64,000 nt of DNA, taken from NCBI RefSeq assembly GCF_020023995.1, contig NZ_NRRD01000021.1, positions 1 to 64,000 on the forward strand. The letters are read 5' to 3'. The notes under the pieces are model-generated. The model worked only from the letters and a program-made list of their open reading frames with translations, was not told where the DNA came from and searched no databases. Below, one piece after another: positions 17,508 through 25,285 of this stretch. The DNA comes from Rhodobacter sp. TJ_12. Its GTDB lineage: Bacteria > Pseudomonadota > Alphaproteobacteria > Rhodobacterales > Rhodobacteraceae. Each line of letters opens with the position of its first letter. Position 1 is the first letter of the stretch. Both the position numbers and the translations under genes were made by a program.

Positions 17508-18794
17508 TCAGTCTTCGCGCAGCGCGTAGGACAGGTAATCGGTAAACGGTTTCACGAGGAAAGAGGCCGGGCTGCGGGCGCCGGTCTCGATAAAGGCTTC
17601 CAGTGGCATCCCCGGTTGCAGATCGAACCCGGCCAAGCTGGCGTCAGACAGTTCCAGCTCGGCAGTGTAATAGGCCGCCCCGGTCTGTGGGTCGCTGACC
17701 GTATCGGCCGATACGGTGCTGACATATCCCGAAAAGCTTGGGGTGATGCGGCTGTTGAAATTGGGAAAGCGGATCGAGGCGGGCAGGCCCGGGCGCACCC
17801 GGTCGATCTGGCGCGGATCGATGCGCACGGTAAAGATCAGCGGTGTGTCTCTGGGCACGATCGATACGATATCGCTGCCCGGATTGACCACCCCGCCGAT
17901 GGTGTGGATTTGCAGCGCCAGAACCCGGCCTGACATCGGCGCGCGTAGCACCAGACGGCCCAGCCGGGTGTCCACCACACGCAGGTTTTCGCGCAGCCGG
18001 ATTTCTTGTGGCTGCAGTTCGCGCAGCGCATCTTGGGCTTCTTCGCGCCGGGTGGCGATGGTGCGCAGACGCTGAATCTCATAGCCGGCAATGGCGCTGC
18101 GGGCTTCCGCGATAGAGGCTTCGAGCCGCGCGATTTCCCCCTCAAGTTCCGCACCCGCGCGGCGCAGCGTCGAGACGCGGGCAAATTGCGTCAGGCCCCG
18201 CTCAAAAAGCGAATCCTGATCGCGGATTTCCTGTTCAATCAGATCAAGCTGCCGCTGCTGGGCGGCAATTTGTCGGGTGTAGCCATGGATAAGCGCCTCG
18301 GTCTGGACCTTGCGTTCGTCGAACTGGGCCAGCGTCTGACGAATTGTGTCGCGCCGCGATTCAAACAAGGACCGCTCATCTTGCAAAAGCCGCGCAATCT
18401 CGGGTCGCGCGGCGGCAATTTGCGTCAGTTCGGGGCGGTAGGTCAGGTGCTCATGATCCAGCACTTCGGCCTGCAACCGGTCCATCTGGGCCAGCGCCTC
18501 GTAAAGCTGGCGCTGCAGCAGGCTTTTTTGCGCTTCCAGTTCCGTGCCGTCGAGCCGGATCAGCGGCTCGCCCGCAATGACACTGTCGCCGTCGCGGATC
18601 TCAATGGCGGCCACGATCCCGCCGTCGGGATGCTGCAGCACCTGACGGCGCGCCGCGACCTCGACCCGGCCCGATGCGACAACGGCACCGGTGATCTCTG
18701 TGGCCACGGCCCAAGCCACGAAGCCTCCAAGCCCCAAGAACAGAGTGACAAAACCCCAAAGCAGAAAACGTCGCGGCGACCAGTCCATTGTCAT
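17508..18794 (-). CDS. Type I secretion periplasmic adaptor (HlyD family)
   Basis: This membrane-fusion protein bridges the T1SS ABC transporter to a TolC-like channel. It has a short cytosolic start (MTMDWSPRR), a membrane helix at ~10-32, the lipoyl half-motif VVASGRVEVAARRQVLQHPDGGIVAAIEIRDGD (read in pieces; ~38-70), a long alpha-hairpin with heptads (~90-280), a second lipoyl half (LRAPMSGRVLALQIHTIGGV) and a beta-barrel C-terminus. The start at 18794 gives an ATGA overlap with the stop of the ABC transporter gene, implying translational coupling. It has 429 aa, normal for PrtE/HlyD proteins. Confidence 0.93.
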   Translation of the reverse strand: MTMDWSPRRFLLWGFVTLFLGLGGFVAWAVATEITGAVVASGRVEVAARRQVLQHPDGGIVAAIEIRDGDSVIAGEPLIRLDGTELEAQKSLLQRQLYEALAQMDRLQAEVLDHEHLTYRPELTQIAAARPEIARLLQDERSLFESRRDTIRQTLAQFDERKVQTEALIHGYTRQIAAQQRQLDLIEQEIRDQDSLFERGLTQFARVSTLRRAGAELEGEIARLEASIAEARSAIAGYEIQRLRTIATRREEAQDALRELQPQEIRLRENLRVVDTRLGRLVLRAPMSGRVLALQIHTIGGVVNPGSDIVSIVPRDTPLIFTVRIDPRQIDRVRPGLPASIRFPNFNSRITPSFSGYVSTVSADTVSDPQTGAAYYTAELELSDASLAGFDLQPGMPLEAFIETGARSPASFLVKPFTDYLSYALRED

Positions 18795-20524
18795 GACTGT
18801 TCCTTCCGGTTGGCCTGAACCACATTGGGGGCGGGCCGGGCATTGCGCGCCAGCACTTCGTCGCGCGGTCCGAAATTCCGCATCTGGCCGCCTTCGATCA
18901 GCATGACAAGATTGCATTCGGCCAGCGCAGAGGGCCGGTGCGACATCACAAAGACGATCTTTCCGGCCGCGCGGGCATGCGCGATCGCGCTGTTAAGTGC
19001 ACGGATCCCGATCTCATCCAGACTGGAATTGGGCTCATCAAGAACCAAAACGACCGGGTCGCCGTAGAAAGCGCGGGCCAGTCCAATACGCTGACGCTGC
19101 CCACCCGACAGTTCCGCCCCGTCATCGCTGACTTGGGTGTCATAGCCTTTGGGCAGGCTCAAGATCAGCTCATGCGCGGCGGCGGCTTTGGCGGCAGCCA
19201 CGATGCTATCGGCGTCGGCATCGGGATTGAACCGGGCGATATTTTCCGCGATCGTGCCGGCAAAAAGCACGACATCTTGCGGAAGATAGCCCATCAGCCG
19301 CCCCAGCCGGTCAAAATCGTACTGATCGAGCCGCGCCCCATCGAGCCGGATATCCCCCTGCAGAACCGGCCACAGACCCGCAAGGCCCCGCGCCAAAGTG
19401 GATTTGCCCGAGGCCGACGGGCCAATGACCGCAATGGCATCCCCGCCCTTGGCCCGAAACCCCACGCGGTGCAGCGTCGGCATTCGGCTGCCGGGCGGCG
19501 CAATCGCGGCATTGGCAACTTCGATCAGGGCTTTGGGCGGGGGCAGGTCAAGCGGGCTTTCCAGTTCGGGCACCGAGGACAGCAGCTGCCCGAGGTTTTT
19601 CCACGCGCCCCAAGCGCGCTGGATCTGCGGCCACTGGCCCACGGTCTGTTCCACCGGGGCAAGGGCGCGCCCAAGCAAGATAGAGCCCGCGATCATCGCG
19701 CCCGCCGTCAACGCGCCTTGCAACACCAGCCAAGCGCCAAGCGCGAGCATCGCCGATTGCAGCAGCATCCGGAAGGCCTTGGTCGCCGCCGTGAAGCCGC
19801 CGCCGAAATCGGAGGCCTGCAGCGTGGATTTCAGCGCCTCCTGACGGGCGTTTTTCCAGCGTCGGATCAGTTCGGGGCGCATGCCGAGCCCGCGCACGGT
19901 TTCGATTTCCTTGCGCATTGCCGCGCCGCGCATTTCAGCCTCGCCCATGGCGCGCAGCGCGTCGATCTGGCCGCGGCTGGTGGTGCGCTGGTTCAGCAAG
20001 GCCAGCACAAAGATCAGAATTGTGCCGGCAATGGCGAACCACCCCATCAGTGGGTGGAACAGGAACAGAACGACGATGAAAAGCGGGGTCCATGGCAAAT
20101 CAAAGACCGCACCGAGCGCGGGGGATGAGAATAGCCCCTGTATCTGCGCCAGATCGCTAAGCGCAGAGGCCGGTCTGCTGCGCAGCACAGGATGTTCGGC
20201 CTGACGCAGGATCGCCCCCAGAACACGAACATCAAGGTTGTCTTGCAGCCGTGCACCGACCCGCGCCAGCACCCGTCCGCGGATGTGATCCAGAAGCCCC
20301 ATCATGGCAAACAGGAACACCACGATCACAAAAAGGACCACCAGCGTGTTGGTGGAACCGCTACCGATCACCCTGTCATAGATTTGCAGCATAAATGTCG
20401 GGCCGGTCAGCATCAGGATGTTGATCACAGCACTGAACAGCGCCACCCCCGCCAGCGCACCCGTAGATCTGCTTAGGGTGGCGCGTAACTCATTTTGCGC
20501 CCGCTTTCCGGAAGGCTGGCTCAT
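18791..20524 (-). CDS. Type I secretion ABC transporter/permease (PrtD type)
   Basis: It energises export of RTX proteins through the inner membrane. The 577-aa chain has a transmembrane domain (hydrophobic spans at ~22-45, 58-78, 140-180 and 255-285) and an ATPase domain: Walker A GPSASGKST (368-376), signature LSGGQRQR (472-479), Walker B VLVLDEP (~491-497) and the switch MSHR. It lacks the N-terminal C39-like domain of HlyB and so belongs to the PrtD/AprD class, which usually exports proteases and other RTX proteins without fatty acylation. That matches the three RTX genes at 27.9-38.4 kb. No tolC-like gene is in the window. Confidence 0.94.
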   Translation of the reverse strand: MSQPSGKRAQNELRATLSRSTGALAGVALFSAVINILMLTGPTFMLQIYDRVIGSGSTNTLVVLFVIVVFLFAMMGLLDHIRGRVLARVGARLQDNLDVRVLGAILRQAEHPVLRSRPASALSDLAQIQGLFSSPALGAVFDLPWTPLFIVVLFLFHPLMGWFAIAGTILIFVLALLNQRTTSRGQIDALRAMGEAEMRGAAMRKEIETVRGLGMRPELIRRWKNARQEALKSTLQASDFGGGFTAATKAFRMLLQSAMLALGAWLVLQGALTAGAMIAGSILLGRALAPVEQTVGQWPQIQRAWGAWKNLGQLLSSVPELESPLDLPPPKALIEVANAAIAPPGSRMPTLHRVGFRAKGGDAIAVIGPSASGKSTLARGLAGLWPVLQGDIRLDGARLDQYDFDRLGRLMGYLPQDVVLFAGTIAENIARFNPDADADSIVAAAKAAAAHELILSLPKGYDTQVSDDGAELSGGQRQRIGLARAFYGDPVVLVLDEPNSSLDEIGIRALNSAIAHARAAGKIVFVMSHRPSALAECNLVMLIEGGQMRNFGPRDEVLARNARPAPNVVQANRKEQS

Positions 20525-20604
20525 TCGAAATCCCTGCTGCGCCGGTTTATTGCTTGCCGTTCACCATCTTATAGCCGATCGGCGCAGGAGGGCGAGGGCT
20601 AACA

Positions 20605-20627
20605 CGGACCGCTTGGTTCTCGGTCCG
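20605..20627 (-). terminator. Hairpin between sulfotransferase and T1SS genes
   Basis: CGGACCG at 20605-20611 pairs perfectly with CGGTCCG at 20621-20627 around a nine-base loop, within the 126 bases between the sulfotransferase stop (20651) and the ABC transporter start (20524). The minus-strand sequence after it lacks a real T run, so it may be an attenuator, a weak terminator or an mRNA stability element. Confidence 0.4.
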
Positions 20628-20650
20628 CCGGAAATGCTGCGGCAGGGCTG

Positions 20651-21613
20651 TCAGCCCGAAGCCTGTGACAGGTCGTCGGGCAGGTTAGGGTAATTTAGAC
20701 GTTGGCACAGCGCGGCATAAGACGGGCTGGAGCGAAGCTCTGCGCGCAGATCATCGGGCAGTTCCCGCGAGGGGCGGGCTGCAATCTGATCGCCGGCGCG
20801 CCCGCTGTTGCCAGACATGCCAATGACCCCAACCATGGACGGTGTCATGGGCGCATAGGTCAGGCCCAGTTCGTCGCAGATTTGCTTCAGAACGGCTTCG
20901 GGATCGGCGATAAAATCCTCATAAGTCAGGATGCGGGCTGAGGGGCGGGCATCCAGAAACGCAAGGTAACGGCGCGCATATTCCTCAAGGGTGCCGGGGG
21001 CGAACTGGACCCAGCCATTCTTTTGCAGGGATTGCCAAGATTGCAGCGGATGGCGGACGGTCAGCACATCGCGCACGGGATGATTGCGGGCGATGATCTC
21101 TGTCACCGAGGGGCGGGCCGTCCAATCCGCCGTGGTGCAGTATTGCGAATGCGCATGCGCCCGGATCACCAGTTTCTGGCCGTTGCGCTGAATTGCGTCG
21201 AGCAAAGGCTTCAGGCCCGACAGGAAGATATCGATAGCCAAAGTGTCAGGCAACTCATGCCGACTGTAGCGCATCTGTTTGATCAGATCCGTCGGGGCAA
21301 AACGCGACGGTGTGGTCATATGGTTCAGGCTGAGCGGATCCATTTCGCTCAGAAGCACGGTGTTTGGCATCGCGGCCAAGCATCTGCTGATGATGGTTCC
21401 GCCGGTGCAGGCAAAATGTTCCAGCACGGCAACGGCCCCGTCTTGTGCCTGCGTTGCTTCCATCTCTAGGGCGCGGCATTGATCGAGCAGGCTTTCGAGT
21501 GGCGGGGCGGCGATCATCTCCTGCGATGATGTCCCTCTTTCGCGCCGGATCGCCTCCAGTGTCGTGGTCAGCGTCCGGTGCAGATCGGCGATGCGCGCGT
21601 CTTCTTCGCTCAT
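20651..21613 (-). CDS. Sulfotransferase-family protein
   Basis: A 320-aa protein with an N-terminal helical extension (1-60), then a P-loop-like segment VLEHFACTGGTIISRCLAAM in the place of the PAPS 5'-phosphate loop, SEMDPLSL, and a 3'-phosphate strand DVLTVRHPLQSWQSLQKNGW typical of sulfotransferases (R-H-P-x-x-S-W). RILTYEDFIADPEAVLKQIC is the usual late helix of this superfamily. Its start overlaps the stop of the upstream coiled-coil gene by four bases. Substrate unknown; sulfation of the exported glycan is inferred. Confidence 0.75.
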   Translation of the reverse strand: MSEEDARIADLHRTLTTTLEAIRRERGTSSQEMIAAPPLESLLDQCRALEMEATQAQDGAVAVLEHFACTGGTIISRCLAAMPNTVLLSEMDPLSLNHMTTPSRFAPTDLIKQMRYSRHELPDTLAIDIFLSGLKPLLDAIQRNGQKLVIRAHAHSQYCTTADWTARPSVTEIIARNHPVRDVLTVRHPLQSWQSLQKNGWVQFAPGTLEEYARRYLAFLDARPSARILTYEDFIADPEAVLKQICDELGLTYAPMTPSMVGVIGMSGNSGRAGDQIAARPSRELPDDLRAELRSSPSYAALCQRLNYPNLPDDLSQASG

Positions 21614-22851
21614 TTCTTTTTTCGCTTCGCTGCGCGTCCCTGTTTGGACTCTGAGGCCTTTTTTTTCCGCACTGGACGGCTGTCCGAAATGGGCTCTGCG
21701 GTCGGGCTGGGCAGGGATGCAAGGTCTTGCAGATAGCCAGAAGCTTCTTCAAGCCGGACAACAAGCTGGGAGATCAGCGTGTCCTGCCGAAGTTTTTGGT
21801 CCTGCAGGGCAGCATAGCGTTGCCGAAGATCAGACAGATCGCTGCCGGCAAGTGTCTGCATTCTCAGCGCAAGCCCGAGATCGCTGCGTTCCCTGTCGCG
21901 CTCCTTTTCAAGCTGCTGGGTGTTGGCTTCGAGTTCCTTGATACGTTTCAAACGCCATTCGGCCTTCTCGGTGATGGCTTTGAGATCCGCCTCAAGGCTT
22001 GTGATCCGCGCGTCGCTGGCTTCCGTTTTGGCTTTGAGCGTATCCCGCCCGGCCCGGGCCGCCTCAGCCTCGCTTTCCAGTTCCTTGATCCGCTTCAGGC
22101 GCCATTCGGCCTTCTCTTTGACCGCTTTCAGCTCGGCCTCTAGGCTCTCAGTCCGCTCGTCGCGGGTTTTCGCGCTGGCCTGAAGCGCCGTGATTTCTGT
22201 TCGGGCTTCGGAAAGGGCGCTTTCAAGCTTGCGGATTTGCATGGCGGCCCGGTCAAGGATGAAATGCAAAACGGGCCAGTCCGGATCGCTGTTGTCGGTG
22301 CTTTGGACCGTGAAACCCGCCTCTATCAGGATGGCCTTTGCGGCCTCCGCGCCGGTTTTTGTCCCAAAAAGATCATCCGCGCAGCAACGCAGTTCGATCT
22401 TGTCAAAACCGGTCAGGTCGCCTGTGGACGTCAGCGCCAAGAGGATATCCGTCGTGTCACCCGGTGTGTCGAGGCGCAGGGTCACAGGGCTTTGCAGTGG
22501 CGCCGCAGCCGCGATCAGTTTGGCCGGTGTGATCAGGGAAATCACCGGGCGCTGACAGATCCGCAGCCCGGGATAGAGCTCTTCGAGTGCCGGTGCGGGC
22601 GCATGCAAACTGTTCAGCCCGGGCACGTTGAAGATGTTGAGTTCGGCCTCGCCATCCTGTGCCGCAATCATCCCTGCGAGCAGTGTGATTTGCGCCATGC
22701 CGCGGGTCTGCGTCTCCAGCCACGCGACGCGGGCGGGGTCTGGTTCAACAATGATGGTCCGGGGCGTCCCGAAGCCCGACATATCTATCACTCGGCCAGT
22801 GCCGATCACGATAGCGGTTCCTTCAGGTGTCGCTCTGGGGACGTCCTGCAT
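21610..22851 (-). CDS. FkbM-like domain joined to a long coiled coil with a basic tail
   Basis: Residues ~10-205 read like a worn methyltransferase of the FkbM type (TIIVEPDPARVAWLE, AELNIFNVPGLNSLH, VTLRLDTPGDTTDILLAL, IELRCC), but no clear SAM-binding glycine loop is visible. Residues ~205-370 are heptad-rich coiled coil and contain an internal repeat: AEWRLKRIKELE occurs twice, 49 residues apart. The C-terminus is extremely basic (RPVRKKKASESKQGRAAK, then RKKK). The gene is four bases after the preceding coiled-coil gene and overlaps the sulfotransferase gene, so it belongs to the same operon. A scaffold or chain-length role is possible but unproven. Confidence 0.75.
   Translation of the reverse strand: MQDVPRATPEGTAIVIGTGRVIDMSGFGTPRTIIVEPDPARVAWLETQTRGMAQITLLAGMIAAQDGEAELNIFNVPGLNSLHAPAPALEELYPGLRICQRPVISLITPAKLIAAAAPLQSPVTLRLDTPGDTTDILLALTSTGDLTGFDKIELRCCADDLFGTKTGAEAAKAILIEAGFTVQSTDNSDPDWPVLHFILDRAAMQIRKLESALSEARTEITALQASAKTRDERTESLEAELKAVKEKAEWRLKRIKELESEAEAARAGRDTLKAKTEASDARITSLEADLKAITEKAEWRLKRIKELEANTQQLEKERDRERSDLGLALRMQTLAGSDLSDLRQRYAALQDQKLRQDTLISQLVVRLEEASGYLQDLASLPSPTAEPISDSRPVRKKKASESKQGRAAKRKKK
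21931..22148 (-). repeat. Two imperfect 71-bp direct repeats inside a coiled-coil gene
   Basis: Segments 21931-22001 and 22078-22148 are imperfect copies 147 bases (49 codons) apart. Each encodes a coiled-coil unit containing EKAEWRLKRIKELE preceded by SLEA(E/D)LKA. The in-frame spacing points to internal duplication of a structural unit. Confidence 0.8.
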
Positions 22852-22855
22852 GAAT

Positions 22856-24154
22856 TCACTGATCCTTGTTTTTTCGACCGCTCAGCAAACTGTTTGCAGA
22901 GCGCAGCGGTTGCGTCACTTTCCAAGAACGGGAGACGATGAGCTTGTCATATTCGCGGCGCAGCAGGGTCAGCTGCTCCTGCAAGGCGAGTTCGCGCTGC
23001 TCCGCCTGAGAAAGTATTTCGCCCCAGTGCTTTTTCGCGGCGGTTATTTCGGACTGGAGCGCTTTTGCACGGGCAGCTTCGCGGTCACGGGCCTGCCGCA
23101 GACCGCCGACCTCTTCCCTATGGGAGGTCTCACGGTTTTCGAGGGTTCGGATCTGTTCACGCAGGGCGGCAGTTTCGCGTTCCGCAGTTTTGCGGGCTGT
23201 CTCCAAGGCCTGCTGACGGGCGTCTCGAAGAGCTTGACGGCTTGAATCAAGATCGGCCTCAAGCGCGGTCACTTGGTCTGTCAGGTTTTGGATGCGGGTG
23301 CCGCGGCTGTCTGTTTGTTCCTGAAGATCGCGGATATGATCCAGTAGAACCCCGCGTTCTGCCGTAAGGTCGTGATGGGCAGCGCGGGCCTTTTGTGCTT
23401 CTTCGCGCAGCTCTGTCAGGGCTTGATCCCGCGCGTCAGCCTGCAGGAGCGTTTCTTTCAGCCGCGCTTCAGCTTCGCTGTTTTCGGTATGTATCTGCGC
23501 GATATGCGCCAAGAGCAGATCGCGCTCTGCGGCAAGAGTTCCGAGAGAGCTGCGATCATGTGACTGGGCATAAAGTGCGTCCAGAAGCTCTGCTGTGGGG
23601 GCTGGAGCCGGGGCGAACAGGCTGGCCGCTTCCAGTTCTGCGGCCAGTCGCTGAGCCTGCGGTGAAATGGCAAGGATCTGTGCCGCCAGAACCATATGCA
23701 GCGGGTCGTCAGAAGGGACCGCCGGGCCTGTCGGCGCGAGTGCCTCGCCCAGTGCGCCGGGCGCGGGAAGGTGGCGCAGCAGCCGTTCAAGCGCGTCCTC
23801 GGTGCCCGACAGAAGCAGGGTTTCCTCAACGCACAGCACACGGCGGCGGGCTTGTTGCCGGGTGTTCAATATGGCCGCAGCCTCTTCACACCAGGCGGCC
23901 AGTGCCGCAGATGGGGCGGTTCCGTCCTCCAGGGCTTGGGCAACGCAGGGCTGGGCACGACGATAAATGATAACCGGGTCGTGGCCGACGGCCAGAGCCT
24001 CGGTTAGCGCCCCGGGGGTGAACGGCGAAAACGACACATCTGTCCGCAGGCGAGCCCGGCATTCTGTTTCGCGGGCACCGGTTGCCAGGAATATCGTCGC
24101 GGCACCGCTGGCCGGTGCGCCTGACGCTGTCGTCTGGTCTGATATGGGCTGCAT
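22856..24154 (-). CDS. Coiled-coil protein of polysaccharide cluster, unknown function
   Basis: 432 aa. Residues ~15-190 form a globular part that I do not recognise (TIFLATGARETECRARL, DPVIIYRRAQPCVAQALEDG, ALAAWCEEAAAIL). Residues ~195-405 are strongly heptad-patterned and Glu/Arg/Gln-rich, a long coiled coil. The C-terminal SRSWKVTQPLRSANSLLSG resembles the Ser-x-Ser-Trp-x-x-Thr-x-Pro-Leu-Arg motif often seen at the ends of polysaccharide-cluster proteins. It has no signal peptide or membrane helix. Its partner, another coiled-coil protein, starts four bases downstream, so a hetero-complex is plausible. Confidence 0.75.
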   Translation of the reverse strand: MQPISDQTTASGAPASGAATIFLATGARETECRARLRTDVSFSPFTPGALTEALAVGHDPVIIYRRAQPCVAQALEDGTAPSAALAAWCEEAAAILNTRQQARRRVLCVEETLLLSGTEDALERLLRHLPAPGALGEALAPTGPAVPSDDPLHMVLAAQILAISPQAQRLAAELEAASLFAPAPAPTAELLDALYAQSHDRSSLGTLAAERDLLLAHIAQIHTENSEAEARLKETLLQADARDQALTELREEAQKARAAHHDLTAERGVLLDHIRDLQEQTDSRGTRIQNLTDQVTALEADLDSSRQALRDARQQALETARKTAERETAALREQIRTLENRETSHREEVGGLRQARDREAARAKALQSEITAAKKHWGEILSQAEQRELALQEQLTLLRREYDKLIVSRSWKVTQPLRSANSLLSGRKNKDQ

Positions 24155-24190
24155 GACCCCTGTCTTTCCGATCGGTATTTCGTTAGAATT

Positions 24191-24219
24191 TCTATACTGG
24201 TTTCTCCGCTTCGGGTGAA
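24191..24219 (-). promoter_or_regulatory. Candidate promoter for the coiled-coil/sulfotransferase genes
   Basis: On the minus strand TTCACC (24219-24214) and TATAGA (24196-24191) are separated by 17 bases, an acceptable sigma-70 pattern. They lie within the 83 bases between the GT10 gene and the 432-aa coiled-coil gene. A small hairpin (CGCTTC/GAAGCG, 24207-24222) overlaps the -35. Unproven. Confidence 0.35.
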
Positions 24220-24237
24220 GCGTCCGCGCCCGAAAGA

Positions 24238-25284
24238 TCAGCTCAGCGCCGGAAGGTTTTCCTGAACTATTGCATTGAGTTCCGCAGAAATCCGACCGGC
24301 GAACCCGGCACGTTCCGCGATATAATCGTCCATATAGCGGAAACGGGCGCGCAGGGTATCTTGTGCCTCGGCGTGCGCTGCGGCGGCGGCCTTGCCGGGC
24401 GTCAGACCGGTAATCCGGTCTATCGCCTCCTGCGGTTCCAGACCGTGCAGATTGATGAAGCTGTCTGCGGGGCAGAACTCGTGAATACGGTGGGAAGGCG
24501 GGGCCCAGAATAGCGGCAGCCCTCTGCAGGCAAAAGCGTCGAAGATCTTTTCAGAGATATAATTTCGCTGGCTTGTATTTTCGATTGCGGAGATGACAAA
24601 GCTTTTGCCCCTCAACGTCGCGATCTTGTCGAGATGCCAATCGGGCAGGGCCTGTCGGGTGACCTTTGCCCCCCAACCTTGACCCACGCGCATCGTGCCC
24701 TTGTCGGGCATCCCTTTCGCGATATCGGTCCGGTAAACCGAAAGCCCGTAGGTTTCGATCCCCGGGTGCGAGACGCTATATTTCTTCACCAGGTCGCGGT
24801 TCTCGGCAAAGAAAGCATAGCGGATCTTTGCCGCCTTCCAGGCCTGCAGATGTGCATCGGCGGACAATGCGGCATTTTGGGCAAATATCCGGCTGTAGCG
24901 CAGAAAGTATTCGTTGTCGGTGGTCAGGAAATAGGGGAAACGGCTGAATTCATAGACATCTGATGTGTGGTGGTTGATGACCGAATAGCGAAAGCTGTGC
25001 CCCCCGGTCTTCCGGATGTTATGCCGTTTCGTGAAATCACCGCTGTTGGTCGTGTCCCAAAGTGGTTCTTCTGACACAACCACCAGACGCAGATCCGGTT
25101 TTTTCTCCAGCAAAGCGGCCAGCTCATCAGCATTTTCATCGATATTCAGCACATAACCGAACAGGATGACGTCGGCCTGTTCCGGATGATCGACATAGTC
25201 AAAATTCCGGCCGAACAGGGCACGATAGGTCCGATAGGCAAAAGGGGTGCGGTGGGCATGGCGGCCCATAATGAAGAGACGCAT
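24238..25284 (-). CDS. GT10-like fucosyltransferase
   Basis: The C-terminal half has the alpha-1,3/4-fucosyltransferase motif: FVISAIENTSQRNYISEKIF then DAFACRGLPLFWAPP, matching the GT10 pattern F-x-E-N-S ... D-Y-x-T-E-K ... G-x-x-P-x-x-x-G. The N-terminal half (MRLFIMGRHAHRTP, DVILFGYVLNIDENADELAA, VVVSEEPLWDTTNS) fits the acceptor-side domain. 348 aa. It would use GDP-L-fucose, which gmd and fcl in this window supply. The ATG lies one base after the exostosin-like gene's stop, so the two are coupled. Specificity unknown. Confidence 0.8.
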   Translation of the reverse strand: MRLFIMGRHAHRTPFAYRTYRALFGRNFDYVDHPEQADVILFGYVLNIDENADELAALLEKKPDLRLVVVSEEPLWDTTNSGDFTKRHNIRKTGGHSFRYSVINHHTSDVYEFSRFPYFLTTDNEYFLRYSRIFAQNAALSADAHLQAWKAAKIRYAFFAENRDLVKKYSVSHPGIETYGLSVYRTDIAKGMPDKGTMRVGQGWGAKVTRQALPDWHLDKIATLRGKSFVISAIENTSQRNYISEKIFDAFACRGLPLFWAPPSHRIHEFCPADSFINLHGLEPQEAIDRITGLTPGKAAAAAHAEAQDTLRARFRYMDDYIAERAGFAGRISAELNAIVQENLPALS

Positions 25285-25285
25285 A

